Origin: Gardnerella vaginalis
GTDB taxonomy: Bacteria; Actinomycetota; Actinomycetes; Actinomycetales; Bifidobacteriaceae
Direction of reading: 5' to 3'
DNA: 12,623 bases
Assembly (NCBI GenBank): GCA_946997215.1
Contig: CAMPUL010000030.1
Location: forward strand, 1 to 12,623
Made by a program: the position numbers and the translations under genes
Part shown: piece by piece, positions 1 to 6,546 of the stretch
How positions within the stretch are numbered: position 1 is the first letter of the stretch
Layout: every line of letters begins with the position of its first letter
The notes under the pieces: generated by a model
Database searches by the model: none
What the model saw: only the letters and a program-made list of their open reading frames with translations
Told to the model about the DNA's origin: nothing

Positions 1-55
1 CAAATAAACAGACCAAATAAACAGACCAAATAAACAGACCAAATAAACAGACCAA
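1..55. repeat. 13-bp tandem repeat, four copies
   Basis: Four perfect head-to-tail copies of CAAATAAACAGAC lie at 1-13, 14-26, 27-39 and 40-52, followed by the first three bases of a fifth copy. The array begins at the first base of the window, so the true copy number is unknown. It lies beyond the terminator of the opp operon, outside any gene that can be seen. The 13-bp unit is not a multiple of three and contains a TAA, so a coding role is unlikely. A variable-number repeat made by slippage is the simplest reading; an iterated protein-binding site is also possible. Confidence 0.9.
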
Positions 56-88
56 GATTCTAAAGTCTATTAAAGCGCGTTATAAAAC

Positions 89-120
89 AAAAGTGCAGAA
101 GTTTTAGCTCCTGCACTTTT
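89..120 (-). terminator. Rho-independent terminator of the opp operon
   Basis: A perfect 10-bp stem (89-98 with 111-120, arm AAAAGTGCAG) encloses a 12-nt loop. Read on the minus strand, the second arm runs directly into TTTTGTTTTATA, a U-rich tail. It begins 39 nt after the oppDF stop codon, where an operon terminator is expected. Confidence 0.85.
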
Positions 121-159
121 ATCTCTATCTATTAGCTTGCACTAATACGAATCTTGCGA

Positions 160-2187
160 CTAATCCAATCCAAGCTCCAAATTTCCACCTGGAATTGCGT
201 CGAGAAGATCGCGAGTGTATTCCTTTTGAGGATGATCAAACACTTCGTCGGTTGTAGCATGCTCAACAAGTTTGCCGTGTTGCATAACAACAACCTCATC
301 TGCAATTTGACGAACAACAGCCAAATCGTGAGTAATGAACAAGTAGCTTAATCCGCGCTCTGCTTGCAAATCGTTAAGCAGGTGCAAAACCTGATCTTGC
401 ACAAGCACATCCAAAGCAGAAACAGCTTCATCGCAAACGATTACGTCTGGGTCCAAAGCCATTGCACGCGCAATCGCAATGCGCTGACGCTGACCACCAG
501 AAAGCTCGTTCGGGAATCGAGTCATAACAGAAGAAGGCATACGAACCATATCTAAAAGCTCGCGTACGCGATTCTGCCTGCTCTTTTTATCTCCAATCTT
601 ATGAATTCGCAAAGGCTCTTCAATAGAACGATAAATCGAATACATTGGGTCGAGCGAACCGTAAGGATTTTGGAATACTGGCTGAACGTGACGACGGAAG
701 TCAAGCAAATCTGCACCCTTAAAGTCAGCAATATTCTTGCCTTCGTAAGTAACAGTTCCGCTTGTTGGCTTAAGAAGTCGCAAAACCATGTTTGCAACAG
801 TAGACTTACCAGAACCAGATTCGCCTACAATTGCCAACGTTGTGCCGCGCTTAATAGAGAACGAAACGTCATCAACAGCCTTGAAAAGTTCCTTCTTACG
901 AGGAAGCTTAAATTCGCGAGTTAAATGGTCGACTGTAATAATATGCTCGCTCTTTTCAAGAGTTTGCTCACCTACTACGTGATGCTCAAGCAAATTATCC
1001 ACATTACCACCATGCTCCTTAACGGAAATAATGCGCTGGGAAGCAAGGCTTGGAGCCGCAGCAACAAGTCGCTTAGTGTAAGGATGCTGTGGATGCTGCA
1101 AAACGTCCAAAGATGGACCAGATTCAACAACACGACCCTTATACATAACAACAACGTGCTGTGCGCGAGCTGCGGCCAAACCTAAATCGTGAGTAATGAA
1201 CAGAACGGAAGTTCCGAGCGAATCAGTAAGCGTATGCAAATGGTCAAGAATGCGCTTTTGCACGGTAACGTCGAGTGCGGAAGTTGGCTCATCTGCAATC
1301 AGCAAATCTGGACGGCAAGCCAAGCCAATGGCAATTAACGCACGCTGACGCATGCCACCAGAGAACTCGTGCGGGAACTGACGTGCTCGAGTTGCAGCAT
1401 CAGGCAAACCAGCCTCATCAAGTAAACCTGCAATACGGTCGTCAACATTAGCGCCAACAACATACTTTTTGGCAATTTCCCAAGCTTTGTCGTCGTTCAC
1501 ACCGTACTTGATTAAATCGTCTGCAACGCGCCAACGAGTTTCGGAACCTGGAACCCACTCTTTTTTGTAGTATTCCATAGCTTCATTAAACTTTTCGGCA
1601 TTCGTTTGTTCGCTAAGACCAATTTGCGCCAAAGCTTGTTTTGCTTCGTCCAATAATGCACTCAGTTCTTTAGAGCCAAGGAAGATTTCGTCTTCGTTGC
1701 TTTTAACTTCTACAGCGTCTCCTGCTAAAGCTTCTGCAAGCGCGGAGCGCTTTTCGTGGCTAACGTCAACGCCATTTGCAAGAAGAGCTTCTTTAACTTG
1801 AGTTCCAATTCGCCAAACAGGATTAAGGTTGCTCATAGGGTCTTGCGGAACCAAGCCCATTGCCGTACCGCGCAAAGCCGCATAATCTTTAGGCTTTAGA
1901 TTGCTTATTTCTTGACCTTTAAGCTTAATAGAACCACCCGTAACATGACCTGTTCCAGGAAGTAAACCAAGAACTGCCATTGCAGAAGTGGACTTTCCAG
2001 AACCAGATTCGCCTACGATTGCAACCCACTGACCTGGGTAAACGTTAAAGCTTGCATCGCGAACAGCGTGTACGGCTTTTTTAGAATCCGTTGTAAAGTC
2101 AACTTGAAGATTTTTGACTTCCAACAAAGGACCCTGCTCGCGTTGCATTGCAATAGTATCTACATTTTTACGTGTTGCTGTGTTCAT
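160..2187 (-). CDS. oppDF: Fused two-domain peptide ABC transporter ATPase (OppD-OppF type)
   Basis: This is the energy-coupling subunit of the peptide importer, with both nucleotide-binding domains in one 675-residue chain; many bacteria use separate OppD and OppF proteins. NBD1 shows Walker A GESGSGKST (59-67), Q-loop Q115, signature FSGGMRQR (275-282), Walker B with D299/E300, and switch His333. NBD2 shows Walker A (455-463), Q506, signature LSGGQRQR (562-569), D586/E587 in a DEAVSALD context, and His620. Both sites therefore look catalytically complete. NBD1 has about 160 residues between Q-loop and signature against about 56 in NBD2, so about 100 extra, charged and apparently helical residues sit near 144-246. 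A GTG six bases upstream (2193) is also in frame, but it is only about 3 nt from the GGAGGA at 2197-2202. The ATG at 2187 has normal spacing and was chosen. The gene is last in the operon, 23 nt after oppC. The peptide substrate is inferred from family and neighbours. Confidence 0.95.
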   Translation of the reverse strand: MNTATRKNVDTIAMQREQGPLLEVKNLQVDFTTDSKKAVHAVRDASFNVYPGQWVAIVGESGSGKSTSAMAVLGLLPGTGHVTGGSIKLKGQEISNLKPKDYAALRGTAMGLVPQDPMSNLNPVWRIGTQVKEALLANGVDVSHEKRSALAEALAGDAVEVKSNEDEIFLGSKELSALLDEAKQALAQIGLSEQTNAEKFNEAMEYYKKEWVPGSETRWRVADDLIKYGVNDDKAWEIAKKYVVGANVDDRIAGLLDEAGLPDAATRARQFPHEFSGGMRQRALIAIGLACRPDLLIADEPTSALDVTVQKRILDHLHTLTDSLGTSVLFITHDLGLAAARAQHVVVMYKGRVVESGPSLDVLQHPQHPYTKRLVAAAPSLASQRIISVKEHGGNVDNLLEHHVVGEQTLEKSEHIITVDHLTREFKLPRKKELFKAVDDVSFSIKRGTTLAIVGESGSGKSTVANMVLRLLKPTSGTVTYEGKNIADFKGADLLDFRRHVQPVFQNPYGSLDPMYSIYRSIEEPLRIHKIGDKKSRQNRVRELLDMVRMPSSVMTRFPNELSGGQRQRIAIARAMALDPDVIVCDEAVSALDVLVQDQVLHLLNDLQAERGLSYLFITHDLAVVRQIADEVVVMQHGKLVEHATTDEVFDHPQKEYTRDLLDAIPGGNLELGLD

Positions 2188-2196
2188 AATCACTAT

Positions 2197-2202
2197 TCCT
2201 CC
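2197..2202 (-). promoter_or_regulatory. Ribosome-binding site deciding the oppDF start
   Basis: GGAGGA on the minus strand lies 9 nt from ATG 2187 but only 3 nt from the in-frame GTG at 2193. Normal spacing favours the ATG, which removes two residues from the longest reading. Confidence 0.7.
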
Positions 2203-2210
2203 ACGCTAAC

Positions 2211-3200
2211 TTACGCCTTGCGGCTCTTTGGATCCAACGCATCTTTTACGGCGTCGCCCATCATAATAAAGGCGAGAACGGTAATAGCGAGCGCAATAGA
2301 CGGATAGAACAAGACTTCTGGATTCGTAGTAAGAACATTTCTAGCGGTAGAAATATCTACACCCCAGCTAACTGTTGTAGTTGGCAAACCAATACCCAAG
2401 AAGCTAAGTGTTGCTTCCAAAACAATGTAAGAGCCGAGAGAAGTTGTACCTACAACAATGATTGGAGCCAGCGAGTTTGGAATAATGTGCTGGAACAAGT
2501 TTCGCATTGGAGTAGAACCTAAAGCGGTAGATGCTGTGTTAAATTCAAGATTCTTGGATTCCATAACAGCACTTCTTGCGATTCGAGCAACGCCTACCCA
2601 TCCAAAGAGAACCATAACAAACACGATTTTCCAAATCGACTTAGATGTGCGGAACATTTGCAAAACTACGATTGCACCTAACAGCATTGGCAAAGCCAAG
2701 AAGATGTCGGTGATTCGGCTAAGAACCGCATCAATCCATCCGCCAAAGAATCCAGCCAAAGCGCCGATTAGAGAACCAACTAACACCACTAAAGCCGTTG
2801 CTAGCAAGCCAACGCTTAAAGATGTACGTGTTCCGTATACAACTCGAGCATAAATATCGCATCCTTGCATGTCGAATCCAAACGGATGCGCAGCGGAAGC
2901 TGGCTCAAGCGAATGCTCCAAAACGCAATAATTAGGATTGTGCTTTGTAAGTGCTCCTGGGAAGAGCGCAACAAAAATAATCGCAATAATCAAAATTGCA
3001 GAAACAATAAACAATGGATTTCTGCGCAAAGATCGCCAAGCATCTGACCACATGCTTGTGGCTGGAGCGGATTCGTCTACAGAATCAACTTCTTGAAGAG
3101 GCGTATCGTCAAGAGGAGCAACATAGCGTTCCTGACCTGGCAATGTGTTGTAATTTGCATTATTTGTAGTCAAATTATCTTCCATCAAATTATCTTCCAT
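2211..3200 (-). CDS. oppC: Peptide ABC transporter permease, OppC/DppC family
   Basis: This is one of the two membrane subunits that form the peptide channel. The 329-residue protein has an acidic cytoplasmic N-terminus of about 60 residues, a first membrane segment (about 62-81), the HPFGFDMQGCDIYARVVYG region (105-123) typical of OppC, and then a five-helix permease core from about 127. The coupling (EAA) loop reads TASTALGSTPMRNLFQHIIPN at about 222-242 and would dock onto an OppDF domain. AAGGAG lies 8 nt before the ATG and overlaps the TAA of oppB, which suggests translational coupling; 12 nt separate the genes. The first ten residues are a duplicated pentapeptide, MEDNLMEDNL, from a perfect 15-bp tandem duplication that includes the start codon. 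The second ATG has no Shine-Dalgarno of its own, so the first is preferred. The family assignment is firm; the substrate class is inferred from it. Confidence 0.95.
   Translation of the reverse strand: MEDNLMEDNLTTNNANYNTLPGQERYVAPLDDTPLQEVDSVDESAPATSMWSDAWRSLRRNPLFIVSAILIIAIIFVALFPGALTKHNPNYCVLEHSLEPASAAHPFGFDMQGCDIYARVVYGTRTSLSVGLLATALVVLVGSLIGALAGFFGGWIDAVLSRITDIFLALPMLLGAIVVLQMFRTSKSIWKIVFVMVLFGWVGVARIARSAVMESKNLEFNTASTALGSTPMRNLFQHIIPNSLAPIIVVGTTSLGSYIVLEATLSFLGIGLPTTTVSWGVDISTARNVLTTNPEVLFYPSIALAITVLAFIMMGDAVKDALDPKSRKA
3171..3200 (-). repeat. Perfect 15-bp tandem duplication of the oppC start
   Basis: The 15-mer ATGGAAGATAATTTG occurs twice in direct succession (minus strand, 3200-3186 and 3185-3171), giving two in-frame start codons. 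Only the first is preceded by a Shine-Dalgarno sequence. Confidence 0.9.
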
Positions 3201-3212
3201 AATGTGCTCTCC

Positions 3213-4139
3213 TTACGCGTAACGAATGCGCGGATCTAGAGCCGCGTACAACATGTCAACAAGAAGATTGCTGACTACAAATATCAACATAAGAAGCGTG
3301 ACTATAGAAACAACAAGGTTTCCCTCTCCCTTTAGAATTCCTTGATAAGTAAGGAATCCAACGCCATGAATGTTGAAGATTGTTTCCGAGATCATTGCGC
3401 CGCCCATAAGAGCGCCCAAATCTTGACCTAAGAATGTAACAACAGGAATAAGCGAGTTGCGCAAAATGTGTCGAACAATAACGGAGCCTTCTTTTAAGCC
3501 CTTTGCACGAGCTGTACGCACATAATCAAGCGATATGTTTGAAGAAACTTCCGACCTTGTAAGTCGAATAATATACGCCATTGAAACGGATCCAAGAACT
3601 ATTGCAGGAAGAAGAAGATCGTAGAATCCAGGATCATTGCTTGCAGTAACAGGCATAATATGCCACTTAACACCAAACAAATATTGGCCAATAAAGCCAG
3701 TAACAAATGTTGGCACAGAAATAAGAAGAAGTGATACAACCAGGATTACACTGTCGTACCACTTTCCTTTCTTTAAGCCAGAAATTATGCCGAAAGCTAC
3801 GCCGAATAAGGCTTCAAAAGCAAACGCCATCAACGCAAGCTTAATGGTTACAGGGAATGCGCGGCCAATCTCGTCAATTACTGGCTGACCAGCAAAAGTA
3901 TGGCCAAAGTCAAGAGTAAGCGCATTCTTTAAGAACAACAAATATTGAATAATAAATGGCTTATCCAAGTTATACTCGGCACGAATTTGCGCTTCTACAG
4001 CATGGTTAATTGGCTTATCGCCAAACATTGCTTTTACTGGATCTCCAGGCAAAGCAAACACCAAAGCGTATACCAACAATGTTGTGCCGAGAACCACAGG
4101 AATCATCTGCAAAACACGGCGCAGAACATATTTACCCAT
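3213..4139 (-). CDS. oppB: Peptide ABC transporter permease, OppB/DppB family
   Basis: This is the partner permease of OppC. The 308-residue protein begins with the classic OppB opening, a basic MGKYVLRRVLQM then a long hydrophobic helix (about 10-31) and the LPGDP motif (30-34). The permease core starts near residue 96. The EAA coupling loop spans about 205-228 (DYVRTARAKGL then the IVRHILRNSL segment), and the protein ends LDPRIRYA as OppB proteins usually do. AAGGAG (4146-4151) lies 6 nt before the ATG. The gene follows oppA after 215 nt that contain a long hairpin, so it is probably expressed by read-through from oppA, with weaker expression than the binding protein. No strong promoter of its own is visible in the gap. 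Length and motifs are normal for the family. Confidence 0.95.
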   Translation of the reverse strand: MGKYVLRRVLQMIPVVLGTTLLVYALVFALPGDPVKAMFGDKPINHAVEAQIRAEYNLDKPFIIQYLLFLKNALTLDFGHTFAGQPVIDEIGRAFPVTIKLALMAFAFEALFGVAFGIISGLKKGKWYDSVILVVSLLLISVPTFVTGFIGQYLFGVKWHIMPVTASNDPGFYDLLLPAIVLGSVSMAYIIRLTRSEVSSNISLDYVRTARAKGLKEGSVIVRHILRNSLIPVVTFLGQDLGALMGGAMISETIFNIHGVGFLTYQGILKGEGNLVVSIVTLLMLIFVVSNLLVDMLYAALDPRIRYA

Positions 4140-4354
4140 TGGTTTCTCCTTATATATTTACTTAAAAATTCGCATAGCACACACCCAACTTGTGGCTTGC
4201 ATATTGATTTAACCCAACCTAAGTAAAAACACAAAGTGCTGCCTCGAACAGCGGATAGAATTTTGTAATTTTATTCGCCATTCGAAGGCAGCAGCACGTT
4301 TTTACATGCTATTTAATTATGGTTTACTTTTTAATAGCTACTTGATTTTGATCT
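4140..4354 (-). other. oppA-oppB intergenic gap
   Basis: The gap carries a 62-nt hairpin (4236-4297) and the oppB ribosome-binding site. I see no open reading frame of note and no convincing -35/-10 pair for oppB on the minus strand. Confidence 0.6.
4236..4297 (-). terminator. Long hairpin between oppA and oppB; likely partial terminator or mRNA-stabilising stem
   Basis: The outer arms 4237-4248 and 4281-4293 form 12 bp with one bulged A. Inner arms 4251-4261 and 4268-4278 can extend the structure to a 6-nt loop. On the minus strand the stem is followed by TTTGTGTTTTTA, so it can act as a terminator. T-richness is also present on the other side (GTTTTTA at 4298-4304), so it could work in both directions. 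The inner stem is better paired as a plus-strand transcript, where two pairs are G-U; on the minus strand these become C-A mismatches. The position after a binding-protein gene fits differential expression of OppA over the permeases. Confidence 0.7.
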
Positions 4355-5986
4355 TTACTTGTGGAGCTTGTAGTAAAGTGGCATATTCTGCCAATCCATT
4401 ACAAAGCCCTTCAAGCTTGGAACCATAACAGCCTTAGCGTTCGAGTAGAACAGTGGGATGTATGGAAGATCCTCAAGAAGAATCTCGTTAGCTTGCTGAT
4501 AAAGCTTAGTTGCCTCAGCTTGTTGCGAAGAAGCAGCCTTCTTAAGCAAATCATCAAACTTAGGATTCTTGTAATCAGCTTCGTTAGAACCGTTTCCATC
4601 GGCAGCAACAGAAGCAAATTCCTGAGTCAAGTAGTTTTCTGGGCTTGGGTAATCTGGCATCCAGCCTGCACGCCATGCACCCTTGATCTGACGGTTGGAG
4701 CATGCGTTACGGAACTCTTGGAATGTTGGAACTGGAGTGGTTTCAGCATTGATGCCAAGATTGTTCTTCAACGAATTCACAACTGCATCAAACACAGACT
4801 TAGCGTTGCCATCAGCGTTGTAAGTAAAGGTAAGAGGACCATCGTACTTAGAGATCTTATCTGCCTTTGCCCAAAGCTCCTTAGCCTTTGCGGCATTAAA
4901 CTTAAGATTTTCGTGACCCTTAAGATCTGCCTTGTAGCCTGGAGTCAAAGGAGAAGTGAACTCGTTTGCAGGAGATGCAGTGTTGTTAAGAACCTTCTTG
5001 ATGATGGTTTCGCGGTCGATTGCCATAGAAACAGCTTGACGACGCAAGCGGCCTTCTTCGGTAGTCACATCGAAGTGTGGCAATTTTGCAGGAATACCGA
5101 ACTGCTGGATTACGGAACCTGGACGGTTGTATGCCTTAACAGTGGTGTCCTTTTGGAAAGTCTTGGTTTCGGTATCTGGAATGTTATCGGTCATATCAAG
5201 ATTGCCAGACTGAACATCGCGGTAAGCAGCGGTGCCGTCGGTGTAAATCTTAAAGGTAACGCCATCATTCTGAGCCTTGCGTGGGCCTTCGTATGCTGGG
5301 TTCTTTACAACTTCAATCTGCTTGTTGTGATCCCAAGACTTAAAGAGGTATGGTCCAGAAGAAACTGGCTTTTCGCCATAAGCCTTTGGATTCTTGTAGA
5401 AGGATTCTGGAAGAGGAGCGAATGCAAGGTAACCAACCTTAATAGCAAACACAGAATCTGGCTGGTTCAAATCAACAGTAAAGGTGTACTTATCTACAAC
5501 CTTTAAGCCAGAAAGCTGTTCATCACCCTTAGTGTCATTCTTCTGCAAATCATCGTAACCCTTAATGGTTTGGAAGAAGGAAGCGCACTTCTGTGCATTC
5601 TTAGCGTTAGCAACAAAGCTCCAAGCCTTGGTGAAGCTTTCAGCGGTAACAGGAGTACCATCGCTGAACTTCTTGTCTTTTTTAAGCTTAACAGTGTACT
5701 GAGTTGCATCTGCGTTTGGAGTTACGCTCTCAGCATCCTCGTTTACTGTGTTACCCTTTTCGTCAAAAGTGACCAATGTGGAATTGACCAGCACAGCAGG
5801 ACGAGCACCAGCGTTTTCATTAATGTTTCCTGGAACAAGCTCGTTCTGAGGCTCGGAGTCGTTTACGGTAATAACAACCTTGCCACCATTTGTTTGAGCG
5901 GTCTTCGAAGCAGAAGAACCGCATCCACCGAGCAGCATAGCAACCGAGCACGCAGCTGCGGCAAAAAGTAATGCCTTATTCTTCAT
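4355..5986 (-). CDS. oppA: Peptide-binding lipoprotein of an ABC importer (SBP family 5, OppA/DppA type)
   Basis: This is the extracellular receptor that delivers peptides to OppBC. The 543-residue protein starts with a lipoprotein signal: a lysine-containing N-region, a hydrophobic stretch (about 5-18) and the lipobox LGGC with lipidated Cys22, followed by a Ser/Thr/Asn-rich tether. The body has the family-5 layout and typical segments, such as KFSDGTPVTAESFTKAW in the first half and LRRQAVSMAIDRETIIKKVL in the middle. Length is normal. The ATG at 5986 is preceded by AGGAG (5994-5998) with 7-nt spacing. It is the promoter-proximal gene of the opp locus, after a long AT-rich leader with possible regulatory hairpins. 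Family 5 members also bind nickel, glycans or dipeptides, so the exact ligand cannot be read from sequence. The oppBCDF neighbours favour peptides. Confidence 0.95.
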   Translation of the reverse strand: MKNKALLFAAAACSVAMLLGGCGSSASKTAQTNGGKVVITVNDSEPQNELVPGNINENAGARPAVLVNSTLVTFDEKGNTVNEDAESVTPNADATQYTVKLKKDKKFSDGTPVTAESFTKAWSFVANAKNAQKCASFFQTIKGYDDLQKNDTKGDEQLSGLKVVDKYTFTVDLNQPDSVFAIKVGYLAFAPLPESFYKNPKAYGEKPVSSGPYLFKSWDHNKQIEVVKNPAYEGPRKAQNDGVTFKIYTDGTAAYRDVQSGNLDMTDNIPDTETKTFQKDTTVKAYNRPGSVIQQFGIPAKLPHFDVTTEEGRLRRQAVSMAIDRETIIKKVLNNTASPANEFTSPLTPGYKADLKGHENLKFNAAKAKELWAKADKISKYDGPLTFTYNADGNAKSVFDAVVNSLKNNLGINAETTPVPTFQEFRNACSNRQIKGAWRAGWMPDYPSPENYLTQEFASVAADGNGSNEADYKNPKFDDLLKKAASSQQAEATKLYQQANEILLEDLPYIPLFYSNAKAVMVPSLKGFVMDWQNMPLYYKLHK

Positions 5987-6023
5987 ATGTTTTCTCCTAA
6001 CGTTGGGTATGGCAGGATTCCAT

Positions 6024-6051
6024 TAATTATCACGAAAAAGTCTCATTACAA
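6024..6051 (-). promoter_or_regulatory. Possible proximal oppA promoter
   Basis: On the minus strand TTGTAA (6051-6046) is followed after 16 nt by TAATTA (6029-6024), and an overlapping GATAAT (6031-6026) is present at shorter spacing. The start point would leave a leader of about 30 nt before oppA. The match is weak and the call is tentative. Confidence 0.25.
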
Positions 6052-6052
6052 G

Positions 6053-6064
6053 CTTTGCAAAGCC
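6053..6064. repeat. 12-bp repeat with palindromic core, copy 1 (possible operator)
   Basis: CTTTGCAAAGCC, whose first ten bases are a perfect palindrome, lies just upstream of the possible proximal oppA -35 box. An identical copy is at 6132-6143 in the same orientation, 79 bp away. Palindromic ten-mers of this kind suit a dimeric regulator, but no regulator is encoded in the window. Confidence 0.5.
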
Positions 6065-6100
6065 TTTACGCTTTACAGGCTCTATAGGCTTAATAAATAA

Positions 6101-6131
6101 AATCCACCTAGTATTTATTGCCAGATGGATT
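6101..6131 (-). terminator. Terminator-like hairpin in the oppA leader
   Basis: On the minus strand AATCCATCT (6131-6123) pairs over nine positions with AGGTGGATT (6109-6101), one of them G-U, and is followed by TTATTTATT. The G-U pair becomes a C-A mismatch on the other strand, so the fold favours minus-strand RNA. The loop segment AATAAATA (6119-6112) can instead pair with TATTTATT in the tail (6099-6092). This would compete with the terminator, as in attenuators. It could alternatively end a short RNA started at the TATAAT near 6262. Confidence 0.5.
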
Positions 6132-6143
6132 CTTTGCAAAGCC
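6132..6143. repeat. 12-bp repeat with palindromic core, copy 2 (possible operator)
   Basis: This is the second exact copy of CTTTGCAAAGCC in the oppA upstream region. It abuts the first arm of the leader hairpin (6123-6131). Confidence 0.5.
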
Positions 6144-6261
6144 AATAAGGAGGCCTCTTCGTTGATTAAAATTCAATGATACGGATTTTATTAAACAATG
6201 CAAGCTCAAAGTCTAAATGTAAAATTTACTGTTATTTTGCCTATAAATCGTAAAAATAACT

Positions 6262-6267
6262 ATTATA
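6262..6267 (-). promoter_or_regulatory. Possible distal promoter -10 box (TATAAT)
   Basis: A perfect TATAAT is read on the minus strand inside the 12-bp palindrome 6260-6271. No good -35 hexamer lies 16-18 bp upstream, only AT-rich DNA. If used, it gives oppA a leader of about 270 nt containing the hairpin at 6101-6131, or a separate small RNA of about 155 nt. Confidence 0.35.
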
Positions 6268-6430
6268 ATAGAAAAATATTAGATTAAATCGTATTTTATG
6301 TGATATTTTGCCAAGCCTTTTACATCTACAGTGATATTACAAAAATGTAAATTTGCATCTAGAATATGTAACAATCATGTTAAACGATGCAAAATATGCA
6401 ACAAGATAATCAAATATTAATCAAAATAAA

Positions 6431-6474
6431 AAGTGGTGTAAATTCGCACCCAAACGCACGAGTTTACACCACTT
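6431..6474 (-). terminator. Rho-independent terminator of the aro-pyrG operon
   Basis: A perfect 12-bp stem (6431-6442 with 6463-6474, arm AAGTGGTGTAAA) can be lengthened by 6443-6446 with 6459-6462. Read on the minus strand it is followed by TTTATTTTGATT. It lies 72 nt beyond the pyrG stop, with a repeat in between. Confidence 0.9.
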
Positions 6475-6483
6475 AATAATTTA

Positions 6484-6527
6484 AGTCAAATAGCTAATCA
6501 AATCTAGTCAAATAGCTAGTCAAATCT
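6484..6527. repeat. 22-bp tandem repeat between pyrG stop and terminator
   Basis: Two adjacent 22-bp units (6484-6505 and 6506-6527) differ at a single base. Each contains AGTCAAATAGCTA and ends TCAAATCT. A further AATAGCTAGT follows at 6528. The array sits in the 3' untranslated part of the pyrG message; no function is evident. Confidence 0.8.
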
Positions 6528-6546
6528 AATAGCTAGTTTGATTAAA

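Larger units (their letters stand above)
5987..6430 (-). other. oppA upstream region, AT-rich, no gene
   Basis: These 444 bases hold no credible coding region; the longest minus-strand frames starting with ATG are about ten codons. From the oppA end they contain a weak promoter-like pair, a first CTTTGCAAAGCC copy, a terminator-like hairpin, a second copy of the repeat, a TATAAT box and then a very AT-rich stretch (about 6175-6430). That stretch includes an 8-bp inverted repeat (TTTGCATC 6352-6359 with GATGCAAA 6386-6393) and TTTACAT/ATGTAAA (6319-6325, 6345-6351). Confidence 0.7.

Noticed and set aside
1..55. CRISPR array
   Set aside because: The 13-bp units are directly adjacent with no spacers.
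4361..5506. Long open frame on the plus strand opposite oppA (381 codons)
   Set aside because: It lies wholly across from oppA, whose protein has a lipobox, family-wide length and recognisable motifs. The plus-strand product resembles nothing and has no ribosome-binding site that I can see.
6260..6271. Plus-strand promoter at the palindromic CTATTATAATAG
   Set aside because: The box reads TATAAT on both strands, but a plus-strand transcript would run against the pyrG terminator and meet no gene; kept only as a minus-strand candidate.
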